From positions 30,620,001 through 30,684,000 of the forward strand of contig NC_092580.1 of the NCBI RefSeq assembly GCF_037975245.1: a DNA stretch of 64,000 bases, given 5' to 3'. Every line of letters starts with the position of its first letter. Positions within the stretch are counted from its first letter, which is position 1. Below the pieces are notes generated by a model. It did no database searches. It saw nothing but the letters and a program-made list of their open reading frames with translations, and was not told the DNA's origin. Made by a program: the position numbers and the translations under genes. Shown in pieces: positions 61,481 to 64,000 of this stretch. Origin of the DNA: Apostichopus japonicus. Lineage: Eukaryota > Echinodermata > Holothuroidea > Aspidochirotida > Stichopodidae.

Positions 61481-64000
61481 GACCCACATCCCAAGGCTCA
61501 GCTGAGTCTTCTGTGTAACCAGAAAGCTATACAACGATCAGCGGATAATAATGCCAGACGCCGGGAAGATTTAAACGAAACCGAATTACTCAACCAATCC
61601 TCCTGCTTCGGCAAGCCATGCCTCCTTTCCTACCTATACCCGCTCTCGTTTAAACAACACCTGTGATTCCTTCTTATTAATTACTGAATTCAGAAGTATT
61701 TACTAGTAGGTGATATGTATTGTTCTTAGATGAATACCTTCTAGATGTTGTTACAAGGATACATTTCTCATGCTCATGATTCCCATTAATTAAATGACTT
61801 ATAGTAATTGCAAATTTTCAAGTTATAAATGTTATCGTTGCAGCCACACACGCAAATGTAGTATTAACAGGTGGGGTATAACACATTTGACAGGTAACCA
61901 GGTATTTGACTTAAATTCCAAGGTTGGTCTGGCCCGCATTAGATGACGCCAATATTGATTGACATCAAAACGACATGCATGGACAACAATGCTGTTTGCA
62001 ATCGTTTGGCAAAAAAAGGTTCGACATGAATTCAGTTTTCACCACCCATGTTACAACTTGTTCCATGTACTAATTATGTCACAGTTAACTACTTCATCAC
62101 TGACCATACCCCGCAGTCAAGGCTTCCTGAAGGGATGCTGAGATGAAACCACGTAAAAGTGCATGAGTGAAAAAGTCTTCAAACATCTATGATTTCCGTT
62201 GCTGTGGGAAAGAAGACACAATCGGTCAGACTTTCGTTGACTATTTCCTAATTACTCACACATGAACAGTTTTGGCAAGATGCTTGAGGTTTTCTTCTGC
62301 GTGTGTGTCTAACGTCATATTTAGTTTAAAAACCAAGCCCATACATTATAAAAACCATCTGTGTACAGACAGTTTCTGGCTCTTATCATGAAGGTAACGA
62401 GCGTGTCATTGTTAATAAGAAGGACTGTACAAGTTATAACGAATGAGGACATTTTCATCTTTAAGTCGATAATGAATTCATCTATACAACATCATTCACA
62501 TTAATCATTCGATGGTTGCATGTAGATATTCAACTGATTCTATACGGATTCTCGTGTAATTGACCATTGCCGAAATGTCTTACCGAGGGAGTTATAAAGC
62601 ATTGCTGCGATTCACTATATGCACAGGTTGCTTCAGGTTGAGTGATTCATATTTCCAAAGTAAGTTGTGAGTCCAAGATTAACTTGGTCGACCAATCACC
62701 TGTTCGATATAACCCACATGTCCAAATTGCGCAAATATATTATTCTTTCCCCCGTAAATGGAATAGTACAGAGGAAAAATTACCTAATAATAAACATAGA
62801 ACATATTCTAGCATCTTGGAAACGTTTGCATTCAATTCTCATCTACTATTTTCGAGGTATAGCAACACTTGAAGTTGCCACGCTTTGAAACTAAAGTGAA
62901 CTTAAAGCAAACAGGTGTGTGGTGTCACCGAAGCTTATTGACAATTTCTTTTTCTTTTTTAAGGTTTTCGTTAAACAATTTACATCCAATTTCCTTTCTC
63001 AAAATTGAACTATATCTAAATATGAACACACTGCAGTCATTGACATAGTGTTAACGTCACGCCCACTTTAAGTTAAGTTGGAACTCTTAAGCCAATCCAT
63101 AGTAAAATACAATAACATGAAAACTAAAGACAAATATAGCATTGGCTGTCAGGGTGCGAACAAGGCATCACGCCTGTTTGCTTCAAGTTTATACTCACAT
63201 GGTACAGTTTGTGAGAATGTCAGTTACCAATATTCTCGATAATGCTTTTTTAGGAACTGCTTGCAAATTTCACTGGGATACTTCAAATATGTTCCTCTTT
63301 CATCTGTCAAAATTTTAATTTTCCTCTCAACTATCCTTTTTTTAAATTCAGTATATTACAAATAAAAGCGGCACCAAATATTTGCTATGACTTTGTTGGT
63401 AAATATTCGTTTCCTCTTCCACACTTAATTCGTGTAGGTTAATCAACTCGGTCCGAAATACATACGAAGAAATGCAGAAGCAGAAAAGAACATCAACGTG
63501 AGAGCAGTCATCATTTTTACAAAAATATTTTATTGAAAAAATGAGCTTAAAAATGTATAAAATTATTCAGGCTCAATAATAAAATGCAAGCATTTTGCAA
63601 TAATAATATTAATAATAATATAAAAAAACAATAATATGTAGGCTTATATATATATAATATATATATTATAGATGTGAACGTTTGTGAGAATATTAAATAA
63701 AATGCATACTAAAGCATAAAATATTCACATCGATTATTGTTTAAGGCTTTTCTTGATTTGTTTCAAAACAGTACTCTTCATTTCAACCAAACGATATCGC
63801 CCAATGGGTTACACAAAGTGTTTCAATTATAATTAAATCTTGACAAACAGCGTGCACGAGATATTGATTTGATTTTAAATCTATTGATTATTTAGCATAT
63901 TGAAATATCAAACTTATTCTCTTTTTTGTTTTGTTTTGTGCAAACATAAATTAATCAGCAAATTTTGTTATGGTTATAACTATACACTTCCTCTAGAAGG
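61481..64000. other. No gene recognised
   Basis: AT-rich to the window end, with TA/AAT-rich stretches near 63595-63670. No supported feature. Confidence 0.4.

Overview
The window looks like repeat-rich, intron-containing animal DNA: AT-rich background, splice-type gene structure, a recognisable nuclear gene for mitochondrial ribosomal protein S33, and many DNA transposons (CMC-like, Kolobok-like, hAT-like, Mutator-like, foldback-like), a CR1/L2-like non-LTR fragment and a decayed Ty3/gypsy fragment. A marine invertebrate, possibly a deuterostome such as an echinoderm, is my best guess from the repeat flavour; the sequence alone does not prove it.

The dominant structure is a direct segmental duplication. 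Copy A spans about 1-7520 (cut by the window start) and copy B about 17565-45215. Each carries a gene for a P-loop GTPase with a C-terminal Cys/His-rich motif. Copy A has an intact single-exon coding region (1242-2843). Copy B is a pseudogene: one DNA transposon (19650-26487) sits between its GTPase domain and its C-terminal half, a 1-bp deletion shifts its frame, and a second transposon (27330-29315) sits in its last codons. Copy B is about 20 kb longer than the matching part of copy A, and insertions account for this: CMC-like 6.8 kb, Kolobok-like 2.0 kb, an unclassified 1.9 kb block, a 9.5 kb foldback-like element and a 0.57 kb hAT-like element. For four of them copy A supplies the empty site and target-site duplications can be read.

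Between the copies (7521-17564) lie a hAT-like element (8416-9018), a relic of a gypsy gag-pol (about 14230-15142) and a plausible TATA/CRE/CCAAT promoter with a short first exon (15875-16094) that may have served copy B. The 9.5 kb foldback-like element (34555-44036) has nested in it a 1.95 kb hAT-like element and a 1.58 kb Mutator-like element carrying a 120/121-bp satellite array with dimeric higher-order structure. Several transposons carry passenger-type coding pieces: a minus-strand multi-exon SAMD3-like gene in the CMC-like element, and a THAP remnant plus a P2X7-tail-like exon in the Kolobok-like element.

Downstream of the duplication (45216-64000) the only confident host gene is MRPS33 on the minus strand (45474-47361). 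The rest is a CR1/L2 3' end, two related short hAT-like elements, a 1.9 kb hAT-like element with one of them nested inside, microsatellites, and repeats with TGACCTTTGACCT motifs. Most other short open frames look like chance or repeat-encoded frames and are not annotated.
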